From: CAZJLN01 sp964540765
GTDB lineage: Bacteria; Chloroflexota; Anaerolineae; Anaerolineales; Anaerolineaceae
Assembly: GCA_964540765.1 (NCBI GenBank)
Contig: CAZINW010000002.1
Coordinates: forward strand, 36,105 to 100,104
Length of the DNA: 64,000 nucleotides
Direction of reading: 5' to 3'
Part shown: piece after piece, positions 17,422 through 26,172 of the stretch
Layout: the number at the start of each line of letters is the position of its first letter
Numbering within the stretch: position 1 is the first letter of the stretch
Translations under genes and position numbers: made by a program
Notes under the pieces: model-generated
Database searches by the model: none
What the model saw: only the letters and a program-made list of their open reading frames with translations
Told to the model about the DNA's origin: nothing

Positions 17422-18156
17422 ATGTTACCTGATTCCATTAATCGAAAATATCGCATCCTGGTGGTTGATGATGAAAAACGTATGGTGGGTTTTATCCGCC
17501 TGAACCTGGAGCATGACGGTTTTGAAGTTATAGAAGCTTTTAATGGCACCCAGGCAATGGATCGCTTGCGTGAGAAGTTGCCTGACCTGATCCTTTTGGA
17601 TGTGATGATGCCAGATATGGACGGCTTTGAAGTGCTGCGCATGGTTCGGGAAGTCAGCGCGGTGCCGGTGATCATGCTGACTGCCAAAGGTGAAGAAAAT
17701 GATAAGGTGCGCGGCCTTGAACTGGGCGCAGATGATTATGTAACCAAACCATTCAGTCCACGTGAACTGGTCAGCCGGATCCGGGCAGTACTGCGACGCG
17801 GCGCATCCCTTGATGATGAAGATTCCAGCAGGATTGATGTGGATGGTCGCTTGATTATGGATTTTGGTCGGCATGAAATATGGGTTGAAGGAGAGCTCAT
17901 TAAGTTGCGCCCGACAGAATATCGGTTGCTTTACCACCTGGTGAAGAATGCTGGTTGGGTTTTGACCCATGATCAGATTCTGACCAAGGTTTGGGGTTAT
18001 GAATATCGCGATGAACCCCATTATGTGCGCCTCTATATCAACTATCTGCGTAAGAAGATTGAGGTTGACCCGACGGACCCGAAGTATATCCTGACGGAGC
18101 GCGGTGTAGGTTACCGCTTTGTTGATTACAAAAGAGAGGCAAAAACTGATGACTGA
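17422..18156 (+). CDS. OmpR/PhoB-family response regulator
   Basis: 244 residues. The receiver domain (about 10-125) has the acidic pair in LVVDDEK, the phospho-acceptor Asp in LILLDVMMPDMDG, Thr in VIMLTAKGE and Lys in DYVTKPFSPREL. The C-terminal winged helix (about 145-235) has RPTEYRLLYHLVKNAG and the recognition-helix region VRLYINYLRKKIE. A strong ribosome site TAAGGAGG precedes the ATG. No histidine kinase is adjacent, so it is an orphan regulator coupled to a PP2C gene, which suggests crosstalk with Ser/Thr phosphorylation. Confidence 0.94.
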   Translation: MLPDSINRKYRILVVDDEKRMVGFIRLNLEHDGFEVIEAFNGTQAMDRLREKLPDLILLDVMMPDMDGFEVLRMVREVSAVPVIMLTAKGEENDKVRGLELGADDYVTKPFSPRELVSRIRAVLRRGASLDDEDSSRIDVDGRLIMDFGRHEIWVEGELIKLRPTEYRLLYHLVKNAGWVLTHDQILTKVWGYEYRDEPHYVRLYINYLRKKIEVDPTDPKYILTERGVGYRFVDYKREAKTDD

Positions 18157-18334
18157 AGGCGAAATCAACATTAAAATTATCTAAGTTGCGATTGAACTAT
18201 AAAAATTGGTTTATAATTTACTGACTAAATGATCAAGCCATTACAAATGATCAGCAAAAATTGACGTCGGATGTCATGAGGGTGCTTTTCAGTATAAAAC
18301 AATTCATCAGTTGTTTCATGATCGAGAGGGTGCC

Positions 18335-19237
18335 ATGACCAATAAAAAGGAAAAGTCGGACGAAAATGTAAAATCCCCCAAAAAATCCAAAGAAAATAGC
18401 AACGCAGCCACTTTGACGAATGACAAGAAAAAAGAAAAGATTCCCAAAAAAACTGGAAAAGAGATGACCGACAAGGAATATGAGAAGGAATTAAAGCGCC
18501 TTCAAATTGAACTTGTCAAACTTCAAGGATGGATCAAGGAGAAAGGGCTGAAAGTAGTTGTTCTCTTTGAAGGTCGCGATGCCGCTGGTAAGGGGGGCAT
18601 CATCAAACGCATCACTGCGACACTTAACCCCAGGATTGTGCGTGTTGTGGCTCTGGCAACATCCACCGAGCGGGAGAAAACCCAATGGTATTTCCAGCGC
18701 TATGTGATGCATCTGCCAGCAGCAGGGGAAATGGTATTGTTTGACAGGTCCTGGTATAACCGTGCAGGGGTGGAGCGGGTGATGGGCTTCTGTACCCAGG
18801 AACAGGTGGAGGAATTTTTCCGCAGTGCGCCCGAGTTTGAGCGTATGCTGATCCGTTCCGGAATCATCTTGATCAAATACTGGTTCTCAGTCAGCAATGA
18901 AGAACAGGAAAAACGATTTCAGGCGCGCATCAATGACATCACCAGGCGCTGGAAACTCAGCCCGATGGACCTGGCATCCCGGTCCAAGTGGGTGGAATAT
19001 TCCAAAGCCAAAGATGAAATGTTCAAATTCACTGATACAAAGCTCTCACCATGGTTTGTCGTCAATACCGATGACAAGAAAAAAGCCCGGTTGAACTGCA
19101 TCAGACACCTGCTTAGCCAGATCCCATATGAAGACCTGACGCCTGAGCCCATTGTGCTTCCCCCAAGGCAGGAGGATCAGGGCTATGTCCGTCCTCCCAT
19201 TACTGATCAGACATTTGTGCCCGATCATTACAGCTAA
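18335..19237 (+). CDS. ppk2: Polyphosphate kinase 2
   Basis: 300 residues from the ATG at 18335, which has GAGAGGG upstream; the frame also runs back to a TTG at 18311 without support. A Lys-rich N-terminal tail of ~50 residues precedes the PPK2 core: P-loop FEGRDAAGKGGIIKRI, the lid region and LFDRSWYNRAGVERVMGFC, and a C-terminal EYSKAKDEMFKFTDT. PPK2 enzymes use polyphosphate to phosphorylate nucleotides or the reverse; substrate class cannot be fixed by eye. A TATAAT at 18212-18217 may be part of its promoter. Confidence 0.92.
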   Translation: MTNKKEKSDENVKSPKKSKENSNAATLTNDKKKEKIPKKTGKEMTDKEYEKELKRLQIELVKLQGWIKEKGLKVVVLFEGRDAAGKGGIIKRITATLNPRIVRVVALATSTEREKTQWYFQRYVMHLPAAGEMVLFDRSWYNRAGVERVMGFCTQEQVEEFFRSAPEFERMLIRSGIILIKYWFSVSNEEQEKRFQARINDITRRWKLSPMDLASRSKWVEYSKAKDEMFKFTDTKLSPWFVVNTDDKKKARLNCIRHLLSQIPYEDLTPEPIVLPPRQEDQGYVRPPITDQTFVPDHYS

Positions 19238-19384
19238 GTTTCAGCAGTGAAGAAAATCAAAAATTGATTTGATCAGCCCGTGTATTGCCTGTTTATAAAA
19301 GTATTTGTAAGATAGCGTTCCTAAATACACCATCTTTCGCAGATAAGGCAGGAGAGATGATGTTGTCAGTTTGATTAAGAGAGA

Positions 19385-20413
19385 TCACCACAAACGGAAT
19401 TCGCTGCCCTGCTCTACGAAGACCTCTTTATCCAAAACATGGGTGGTCGGAACGAAATTCATAAAGCTGTTTGAAACAACCAGGCTGTTTGTTTTAGCGC
19501 CGCCCGGAAAAAAACTGACCCCTTCCAACACGGCTTTGGTGGTGGTGAGGATCGGCGTCACTGCTGTGGCACAGAAAATCAGATTCTCGCCGGGCGCCAG
19601 TTCATTTTGTGTATAGACTTCGCCCAGGTGGATCCCCATCATCTTTAATCGTTCCCGATCAGTGTCATCCTTGGGTTTAAAGGTCGCCTGCATTCCCCCG
19701 CCCAGCAATTTGATGGCTGCTGCAGCGATGACCCCTTCAGGTGCTGCGCCAATGCCCATGACGGCATGGACACCGACACCTTTAAAGCAAGTGAAAATGC
19801 AGGGCATCAAGTCGCCATCCATGATCAAACGCACCCTGGCACCGGTGGAGCGGACTCTCCTGATCAGTTCTGCGTTGCGTGGACGATCAAGGATTGTAAT
19901 GGTAAGTTGAGAGCGATCTTTTCGCTTTAATGCATCCGCGATCCGGTAAATATTCTCTTCAGGAGAGAGACGTATATCAATTACCGCTGCGGCTTCCTTA
20001 CCGACACAGAGTTTATCCATGTAAGTATCGGATGCCTGGATCAGTCCACCGGATGTGGAGGCTGCCAGAACGCACACAGCACCAGGGTTGAGATCCGCCG
20101 TTGCGTTCGTGTTTTCAAGTGGGTCTACAGCAATGTCAATACTCATCCCGCCGCGCCCAAGTTTTTCACCGATAAAGAGCATGGGGGCATCGTCCCGCTC
20201 CCCTTCGCCTATTTTAATATTGGTTGAAAACCCTTTGATCTTGTTCAGTGAAGTCCGCATCGCATCCACCGCAGCCTGGTCAGCCAATTCTTTATCCCCT
20301 TGCCCGGCAGCTTTGGCGGCTGCAATGGCAGCGTTTTCTGTAACTTCCAGCAATTGCCAGGCAAGGCTGTTAAAAGTCTTATGCAGTTTTTCATCCGTCT
20401 TTTTAAGTGTCAT
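19385..20413 (-). CDS. glpX: Class II fructose-1,6-bisphosphatase (GlpX-like)
   Basis: 342 residues. Family landmarks: VTENAAIAAAKAAGQGDKEL, IGEGERDDAPML, DIAVDPLENTNATA, GIGAAPEGVIAAAAIK and the C-terminal CATAVTP. The enzyme hydrolyses fructose-1,6-bisphosphate to fructose-6-phosphate in gluconeogenesis, using divalent metal. The metal-site motif is normally DPIEGT or DPLEGT; here Gly is replaced by Asn (DPLENT). The ribosome site AAGGAGACAAA precedes the ATG. It converges with ppk2 across about 150 bases without a clear terminator. Confidence 0.92.
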   Translation of the reverse strand: MTLKKTDEKLHKTFNSLAWQLLEVTENAAIAAAKAAGQGDKELADQAAVDAMRTSLNKIKGFSTNIKIGEGERDDAPMLFIGEKLGRGGMSIDIAVDPLENTNATADLNPGAVCVLAASTSGGLIQASDTYMDKLCVGKEAAAVIDIRLSPEENIYRIADALKRKDRSQLTITILDRPRNAELIRRVRSTGARVRLIMDGDLMPCIFTCFKGVGVHAVMGIGAAPEGVIAAAAIKLLGGGMQATFKPKDDTDRERLKMMGIHLGEVYTQNELAPGENLIFCATAVTPILTTTKAVLEGVSFFPGGAKTNSLVVSNSFMNFVPTTHVLDKEVFVEQGSEFRLW

Positions 20414-20477
20414 TTTGTCTCCTTCTTAAATAAAACCCTATTTTCGATAAAAAACTGAAGTTAGCGAAAAAGATCTT

Positions 20478-21278
20478 TCATTTAAATCTGAATAGATTGT
20501 TTGCATTATTGTAAGTAGTAAGCGCAACCTCCTCAATCGTTTTTCCATGCAACTTTGCGACCTCGGCTGCAATCAAGGGAATGTGCGCAGGTTCATTCCG
20601 CCTTCCGCGGAAGGGATGTGGGGTCAGAAAGGGCGCGTCTGTCTCCAGCAGGAGCGAGGTCAGCGGCAATTGTGCAACCAGATCCTTTCGCTCCTGCGCA
20701 TTCTTAAATGTAACTGGACCGGCAATACCGATCATGAAATTAAGGGAGGTGGCGCAGTGGGCAACATCAAGCGTATCACTAAAGGCATGCAGAACACCGG
20801 GGGTTTGCCTGAGCCGACTGTCCCCTGGCAGCGATCGAACCCACTCAGCCAGAATTGGCATGAGATCCGCAGAGGCATCGCGGTTGTGAATGAGCACTGG
20901 CAAATCCAACTCGCGTGCAAGCGCCAACTGCCGCAGAAAGATATCGTGCTGTTGCTCTCTTGGGGTATGCTGTCGGTAATAATCCAACCCAATTTCACCA
21001 ATGGCAAGCACAGCTTTATCCTCAGCCAACTTTGCCAAAGAATCAATACTGGTATCAAGCCACTGGCTGCCATAATTCGGGTGAAAACCAACCGCGGCAT
21101 GGATCAAGCCTTGGTATTGATATGCCAGGTGGATGGCAGCCATACTGGTTTCCAAATCGATTCCGGGATTGAGGATGAAGGACAAGCCAGACTGGCTGGC
21201 GTGTGACACCACCTCAGCACGATCTTCATCGTAGATGTCGAAATCCAAGTGGCAGTGTGTATCGGTAAAATGGGTCAA
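20478..21278 (-). CDS. tatD: TatD-family metal-dependent hydrolase (putative DNase)
   Basis: 266 residues of the amidohydrolase-like TatD family. Metal ligands appear in FTDTHCHLDF (HxH), AIGEIGLDYYR, LPVLIHNRDA and LHAFS, and the C-terminal LLLETDAPFLTPHPFRG is diagnostic. TatD proteins have Mg-dependent 3'-5' exonuclease activity in other bacteria. The best start is TTG at 21278, preceded by GAGAGGAC. It lies 64 bases before glpX on the same strand. Confidence 0.92.
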   Translation of the reverse strand: MTHFTDTHCHLDFDIYDEDRAEVVSHASQSGLSFILNPGIDLETSMAAIHLAYQYQGLIHAAVGFHPNYGSQWLDTSIDSLAKLAEDKAVLAIGEIGLDYYRQHTPREQQHDIFLRQLALARELDLPVLIHNRDASADLMPILAEWVRSLPGDSRLRQTPGVLHAFSDTLDVAHCATSLNFMIGIAGPVTFKNAQERKDLVAQLPLTSLLLETDAPFLTPHPFRGRRNEPAHIPLIAAEVAKLHGKTIEEVALTTYNNANNLFRFK

Positions 21279-21348
21279 AACAGTCCTCTCTATGATGAAG
21301 AATTATAACAGGCTGTTCCCTTTCATTTAAAGGTAAAATAGGGTTGAT

Positions 21349-21432
21349 ATGAACAAGAAGCAAGAATCATTGCGCATAGCTGTGGTATTAAGCAGCGATG
21401 TGGTCTCTTGGTACCAACTCTTCTACCGTTGA
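21349..21432 (+). pseudogene. Possible gene remnant in the tatD-trmI intergenic region
   Basis: The 387-base gap between tatD and the next gene has no intact ORF of note. A 27-codon frame from 21349 starts like a real protein (MNKKQESLRIAVVLSSD) and then stops; a one-base shift continues with GNSIWRLRAPVDGHSLDD to a stop near 21500. This could be the beginning of a decayed gene. The identity is unknown and chance cannot be excluded. Confidence 0.25.
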
Positions 21433-21488
21433 AAGCCGGAAATAGTATTTGGCGTCTTCGTGCGCCCGTGGACGGACACTCACTAGAC

Positions 21489-21514
21489 GATCCATCAGCA
21501 TGATCCATCAGCAT
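21489..21514. repeat. Tandem 13-base repeat
   Basis: GATCCATCAGCAT occurs twice head to tail (21489-21501, 21502-21514). It lies in the noncoding or decayed stretch between tatD and trmI. Confidence 0.8.
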
Positions 21515-21665
21515 GCAACAAGATTTGAATTTTACAGTACAATGTGGTGAAGGCTTGTGAGACATCACACGGGTCAAGGCATCGCATTTATGTGGCAACA
21601 ATTGACTGGGTGGTGGTAAGATCATGAGAGCCTTTGATCAAAAAATTTAAATTAAGGATGAAAAA

Positions 21666-21944
21666 ATGCCAGTTCCATCGATCGTTTTAGGTTTTGCCAT
21701 CGCAACATTGCTTGGCGCTGTCTTTCACCTCTGGAAGGATGGAGGCTTGGGGAAATTGATCCTGTATTTATGTCTCAGTTGGGTCGGTTTTTATATTGGT
21801 CACAGGATTGCTGACACCTCAGGAATTTCTTTCCTGGATGTTGGGCAGATGCATGTGGGTCTTGGCGTGGTTGGCAGCATTGGATTACTTCTCCTCGGTC
21901 ATTGGTTAAGCCTGATTGAAGTACAGCCCAAAGGGAAAAAATGA
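21666..21944 (+). CDS. Small integral membrane protein, unknown function
   Basis: 92 residues with about three hydrophobic segments (roughly 4-20, 28-46 and 62-82) and a basic C-terminus. I do not recognise the family. The stop overlaps the trmI start in ATGA, so the two are translationally coupled. The ribosome site AAGGATG lies upstream of the ATG. Its conservation next to trmI would need a database search. Confidence 0.75.
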   Translation: MPVPSIVLGFAIATLLGAVFHLWKDGGLGKLILYLCLSWVGFYIGHRIADTSGISFLDVGQMHVGLGVVGSIGLLLLGHWLSLIEVQPKGKK

Positions 21945-22765
21945 GCTGGTCTCCTTATGGGGAAAATGCTGCCGAAGGTGACCTGGTTCAATTACTCGGC
22001 AGCGGATATAAGAGTCACTTCATTCGCTTGAAACAAGGGGAGGAATTCCAGACCCATCGCGGGGTGATCAGGCATGATGACATCATCGGGGAAGCTTGGG
22101 GCAAAAAGCTCAGTTCCCATCAAGGAAATCCATTCTATCTGCTACAACCTGGCATTGCAGACCTGGTCAGGAACATCAAACGCAGCACACAGATCCTCTA
22201 CCCTAAAGAAATCGGCATGATCTTGGTGACCATGGCGATTGGTCCGGGACAAAAAATTCTGGAAGCAGGCACCGGGTCTGGTGGGCTGACCACCGCTTTT
22301 GCCTTTTTTGTGGGACCACAGGGGCACGTCTATTCCTATGACCGCAATCCGGATTTTCAGCAGCTTGCGCAATCAAACCTTACAAAAGTCGGATTGGCAG
22401 AAATCGTCACCCTGAAACACGGGGATGCCCAGGATGGATTCAGTGAGCGCGGGATGGACGCCATCTTTTTGGATCTGCCAAACCCTTATGACTACTTAAG
22501 GCAGGTAAAAGCATCGCTCAAACCAGGTGGTTTTTTTGGCACGATCATTCCCACTTTTAACCAGGCATCCCTTGTTTTAAAAAGTCTGAAGATTGAAAAA
22601 TTTGCCTTTATAGAAATGTGTGAGGTACTTGTCCGTTATTTTAAGATGGATTGGGAACGCCTGCGCCCCACAGACCGGATGGTTGCCCATACCGGGTATT
22701 TGGTCTTTGCGCGGTCTGTTTTTGAAATTGATGAAGATAACGAGAAAATTGAGGAAGTGGATTGA
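21941..22765 (+). CDS. trmI: tRNA (adenine-N1)-methyltransferase, TrmI family
   Basis: 274 residues. The N-terminal small beta domain is followed by a Rossmann SAM-binding domain: PKEIGMILVTMAIGPGQ, ILEAGTGSGGLTTAFA (motif I), HVYSYDRNPDF (motif II) and AIFLDLPNPYDYL (motif IV). TrmI makes m1A58 in the T loop of tRNAs. It overlaps the small membrane protein upstream by four bases and the NUDIX gene downstream by four, forming a compact operon. Confidence 0.93.
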   Translation: MSWSPYGENAAEGDLVQLLGSGYKSHFIRLKQGEEFQTHRGVIRHDDIIGEAWGKKLSSHQGNPFYLLQPGIADLVRNIKRSTQILYPKEIGMILVTMAIGPGQKILEAGTGSGGLTTAFAFFVGPQGHVYSYDRNPDFQQLAQSNLTKVGLAEIVTLKHGDAQDGFSERGMDAIFLDLPNPYDYLRQVKASLKPGGFFGTIIPTFNQASLVLKSLKIEKFAFIEMCEVLVRYFKMDWERLRPTDRMVAHTGYLVFARSVFEIDEDNEKIEEVD

Positions 22766-23388
22766 GTACTGATGTTTCTCAGTTGACGCCCGAAAAGATC
22801 AGGCATTTTTTGTCTGACGCTCCTGCTGTCAAGCCTTTTGACGAACAGATTGGTAAGATCAGGATCAAATTCCCCATATTAAAACCAGCAGCCGTGCTCA
22901 TGCCATTATTTGAAGCACATGGCGAATGGCATTTGCTCTTCACAAGGCGTGCGGATACGCTTGTCGACCATAAGGGTCAGGTCTCATTCCCTGGCGGAAC
23001 CCGTGAAGAGGGGGACCCCGACCTGGCATTCACAGCATTACGTGAAACATATGAGGAGATTGGTGTGAAACCAACGGATATCACCCTTCTGGGTGTACTT
23101 CCCCCGCGTGAACTGATAACCGGATACCTGGTGACACCATTTGTAGGAAGGGTGCCATGGCCTTATCCCCTTAAAATTTCTATTGAGGAGGTTGTTCGCG
23201 TTTTTTCAATGCCTTTAAACTGGCTGATTGATGAAGACAACCGCTATTTAAAGAGACAGTTTTACCTTGGGCAGAAATTTCAGGTGCTTTATTATAAACT
23301 TTATGATGGAGAAACACTCTGGGGTGCAAGCGCCAGCATGACCCTCGAATTGCTGGATATGCTTCGCTTAAACGGGCATGTCCGCTGA
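22762..23388 (+). CDS. NUDIX hydrolase, CoA pyrophosphatase-like
   Basis: 208 residues. The start is a TTG embedded in the trmI stop (ATTGA) with GAGG upstream. The CoA-type preface LLFTRRADTLVDHKGQVSF leads directly into the NUDIX box (GG, then REEGDPDLAFTALRETYEEIGV). Members with this preface hydrolyse CoA and its esters to phosphopantetheine and adenosine 3',5'-bisphosphate. That substrate is inferred from the motif. A bidirectional terminator follows by two bases. Confidence 0.88.
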   Translation: MSTDVSQLTPEKIRHFLSDAPAVKPFDEQIGKIRIKFPILKPAAVLMPLFEAHGEWHLLFTRRADTLVDHKGQVSFPGGTREEGDPDLAFTALRETYEEIGVKPTDITLLGVLPPRELITGYLVTPFVGRVPWPYPLKISIEEVVRVFSMPLNWLIDEDNRYLKRQFYLGQKFQVLYYKLYDGETLWGASASMTLELLDMLRLNGHVR

Positions 23389-23390
23389 TA

Positions 23391-23420
23391 AAAAAATCGG
23401 TCGGGTATCCGACCGATTTT
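23391..23420. terminator. Bidirectional terminator between NUDIX gene and rplY
   Basis: An 11-base perfect stem AAATCGGTCGG / CCGACCGATTT with loop GTAT, flanked by A-run and T-run, serves both convergent genes. Confidence 0.9.
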
Positions 23421-23452
23421 GCTGATTTAAATTTGAAGGTGGGGGCAAAAGA

Positions 23453-24100
23453 TCAAGCCTCTGCCTCTTCCTCTTTCTTATCCTTTTCAAGTACATCCGG
23501 CTCCACCTCACCCTCACCGGCTGCAACTTCTTCTGCTTCCTGTGCAACGTAGGTAACAGAAACGATCACATCTTCGGGATTGGTATGGATCGTAATGTTA
23601 TCACCCAACTCAAGTGAATTAACATAGATGACAGATTCGGGGGTCGTCAGACTGCTGATGTCAACCTCGATCCTTTCGGGCAGATACTGCGGAAGGCATT
23701 CAATATCAAGCTCGCTCAGACTTTGAACAATAACAACATCAAAGTTCTCACTGACAGGGGCTACGCCAACCAATTCAACGCCCACAGTGGTGCGCAGTTT
23801 TTCGGTCATGGAGATTGCAAAGAAGTCAACATGCAAAAGGTGACCAAAAATCACGTCCTTTTGGCGATCACGCACAATAGCTGTATGTTTTTCGTCACCG
23901 ACATCAATGGTGACCAGGCTGGAGGATGTAAGACGGCTGATTTTTGTGGAGGCATCCTTGAAATCCATTTGAATGGGGAATGCTTCCAAATGACGTCCGT
24001 AGATAACGCCAGGCAGTAAACCTGCCCGACGGATTGCACCGACGTGTTTCCCTTTGACGGCGCGCTTTTCTGCTTTAATAATTACTTTTTCATGTTCCAT
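23453..24100 (-). CDS. rplY: 50S ribosomal protein L25/general stress protein Ctc
   Basis: 215 residues from the ATG at 24100, which has AAGGAAAA upstream; the frame extends to 24172 without family support. The N-terminal L25 domain has GLLPGVIYGRHLEAFPI and LLHVDFFAIS. A TL5/Ctc C-terminal beta domain (from about residue 100) follows, then an acidic Glu/Lys tail. It binds 5S rRNA. It is monocistronic between the shared terminator and a noncoding region. Confidence 0.94.
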   Translation of the reverse strand: MEHEKVIIKAEKRAVKGKHVGAIRRAGLLPGVIYGRHLEAFPIQMDFKDASTKISRLTSSSLVTIDVGDEKHTAIVRDRQKDVIFGHLLHVDFFAISMTEKLRTTVGVELVGVAPVSENFDVVIVQSLSELDIECLPQYLPERIEVDISSLTTPESVIYVNSLELGDNITIHTNPEDVIVSVTYVAQEAEEVAAGEGEVEPDVLEKDKKEEEAEA

Positions 24101-24209
24101 TTTTTTCCTTTGAGCGCCTCTCACCTTTTTCGGGTTACCTTCGCTCTGTGAATTATTGAACCTTAAGTTCAACGAAAGCCAATTTTAGCCGTAATGCCTG
24201 GAACCGTCA

Positions 24210-24231
24210 AGCAATATTGACAGCAATATTG
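24210..24231. repeat. Repeated palindrome AGCAATATTG x2
   Basis: AGCAATATTG at 24210-24219 and 24222-24231, each containing the palindrome CAATATTG. It lies between the divergent rplY and the GH13 gene, so it could be an operator. A TATAAT at about 24286-24291 downstream has no clear -35. Confidence 0.45.
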
Positions 24232-24385
24232 TCTGATCAATGAGAATTTGAACCTGATACATAAAAAAATACGCTTTATTGTGTTTATAATATAGAAGCA
24301 TATCCTGATAGTACAAGTCTGAAATGCCAGACCTGTTCCTTTGCCAGTTGTATCCTGTCATTGCGCAACGTCTAAGGAGAAATAT

Positions 24386-26086
24386 ATGAAAAAGTTCACA
24401 TGGATTAAATTAATTGTTCTACCCCTGTTGCTGACAAATTTGATCGCATGTAAACCCCAAATCGTGGAAGAAGAAACGCCTGCACCGACACTCCCAGCGC
24501 CTACAGTCACTTTCACATCAATTGCAGAACCAGAAACATCTGGCTGGTGGAACGACCTTGTTTTTTACGAAATTTTCGTGCGCAGTTTTAAGGATAGCGA
24601 TGGGGATGGCATTGGTGACTTCCAGGGCATCATCGAGCAACTCGATTACTTAAATGACGGCGATCCAGCAACAACTGATGATCTTGGAATTGGTGGGCTC
24701 TGGTTAATGCCGATCAATCCTTCTCCAACTTATCATGGTTATGATGTGACCGATTACTACGCAGTCAATTCTGACTATGGCACAATGGATGACTTTAAAC
24801 AATTGCTGGCAGAGGCGGATAAGCGCGGGATCAAGGTCATCATCGACCTGGTGCTCAATCATACATCTACTGAGCACCCCTGGTTCCAGGCCTCACTGGA
24901 CACGGACTCGGAATACCATGACTGGTATGTCTGGTCGGAAACCAACCCACAGACACCTGGACCGTGGGCTCAAAACGTCTGGCATCGCAATGCCAAAAAT
25001 GGGATGTATTACTACGGTGTATTTTGGAGCGGCATGCCTGATTTGAATTACGATAACCCGGATGTCAGTGCAGAGATGATGAATGTCTCAAAATTCTGGC
25101 TCGAAGAGGTGGGCGTGGATGGTTTCAGGGTGGATGCAGCCCGTTATTTATTTGCTGATGGTGTCGTTCAGCAGGATACTGCGGAAACCATTACCTGGTT
25201 CCAGGATTGGCGTACATTCTATAAAGCCATCAACCCGCAAGCCTTCACCGTAGGGGAGGTCTGGACGGACCTGCAGGTGACAGCCAAATATGGGGATGGC
25301 AAAGGCATGGATAGTCTTTTCATGTTTGATCTTGCTGGAGACATCATCAATTCCATCTATTCGCCCGATCCTTCCCGCATTATAAAATCTTATTTGGATA
25401 CGTTGACATATTTCCCTGAGCAGCAATTTAGCAGCTTTTTATCAAATCATGACCAGCAGCGGGTGATGTCATTATATGACGGCAATGTGGATAAAGCCAA
25501 ACTGGCAGCATATGTCTACCTGACCGGGCCGGGCATTCCCTTCGTGTATTATGGTGAAGAAATCGGCATGACCGGTAATAAGCCGGACGAACAGCTGCGC
25601 ACACCCATGCAGTGGTTAGCAGACGCCAATCCCGCGTTGCGGGACAAAGCCGGGTTCACCACTGGTATCCCATGGGAGCCGGTCAACACTGGGTTTGAGG
25701 ATGTCAATGTCAGCCTCCAGGACGAGGACGCTGACTCTCTTCTCAATCAATACCGCAAGCTGATCCAACTGCGCAATTCCCATGAAGCGCTCAGGACGGG
25801 GACGTACCTGCCATTCACTTCCAGTTGCCGCCTGGCTTACCCTGTTTTAAGAGTGGATGAGGACGAAGCCATCATCGTCCTGGCGAATCTTGGACGGATG
25901 ACCCTGGAAGGTTGTACTCTCTCAATTGAGACAAGCCCGCTCGAAGGTGAGTACCAGGCTGAAGTGCTGCTGGGAGATGGCGGTTTTGACCCCATCCTGT
26001 TCGATTCAAATGGCGCCGTGAATGCATATCAGATCTCCAAGAATTTGGAAGGCTGGGAGGAACTGATCCTCCTTTTGAAAAAATAG
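24386..26086 (+). CDS. Extracellular GH13 alpha-glucan hydrolase, lipoprotein
   Basis: 566 residues from the ATG at 24386 (AAGGAGAAATAT upstream). A lipoprotein signal peptide ends in LIAC with Cys22. GH13 motifs: YHGYDVTDYYAVN, IIDLVLNHTS, GFRVDAAR (nucleophile Asp250), FTVGEVW (acid/base Glu291) and FLSNHDQQR (Asp356). The layout resembles oligo-1,6-glucosidase or amylase types; exact specificity cannot be read. It would act on the outer surface on starch or glycogen-like glucans. A GH57 lipoprotein follows 86 bases later. Confidence 0.93.
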   Translation: MKKFTWIKLIVLPLLLTNLIACKPQIVEEETPAPTLPAPTVTFTSIAEPETSGWWNDLVFYEIFVRSFKDSDGDGIGDFQGIIEQLDYLNDGDPATTDDLGIGGLWLMPINPSPTYHGYDVTDYYAVNSDYGTMDDFKQLLAEADKRGIKVIIDLVLNHTSTEHPWFQASLDTDSEYHDWYVWSETNPQTPGPWAQNVWHRNAKNGMYYYGVFWSGMPDLNYDNPDVSAEMMNVSKFWLEEVGVDGFRVDAARYLFADGVVQQDTAETITWFQDWRTFYKAINPQAFTVGEVWTDLQVTAKYGDGKGMDSLFMFDLAGDIINSIYSPDPSRIIKSYLDTLTYFPEQQFSSFLSNHDQQRVMSLYDGNVDKAKLAAYVYLTGPGIPFVYYGEEIGMTGNKPDEQLRTPMQWLADANPALRDKAGFTTGIPWEPVNTGFEDVNVSLQDEDADSLLNQYRKLIQLRNSHEALRTGTYLPFTSSCRLAYPVLRVDEDEAIIVLANLGRMTLEGCTLSIETSPLEGEYQAEVLLGDGGFDPILFDSNGAVNAYQISKNLEGWEELILLLKK

Positions 26087-26172
26087 CCTTCGGGTTAAAT
26101 GGTAAAAGTGAATTAAAATAAGCACCCAATTAAATTTGAAGGGTTCAATTACTGAGAGAGAAAAGGAGAGAA

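Noticed and set aside
17425..18171. 248-codon reverse frame over the response regulator
   Set aside because: It is the antisense shadow of a clear OmpR-family gene, with no recognisable protein features.
21323..21625. 100-codon reverse frame between tatD and trmI
   Set aside because: Composition and residues look random and no start signal is present.
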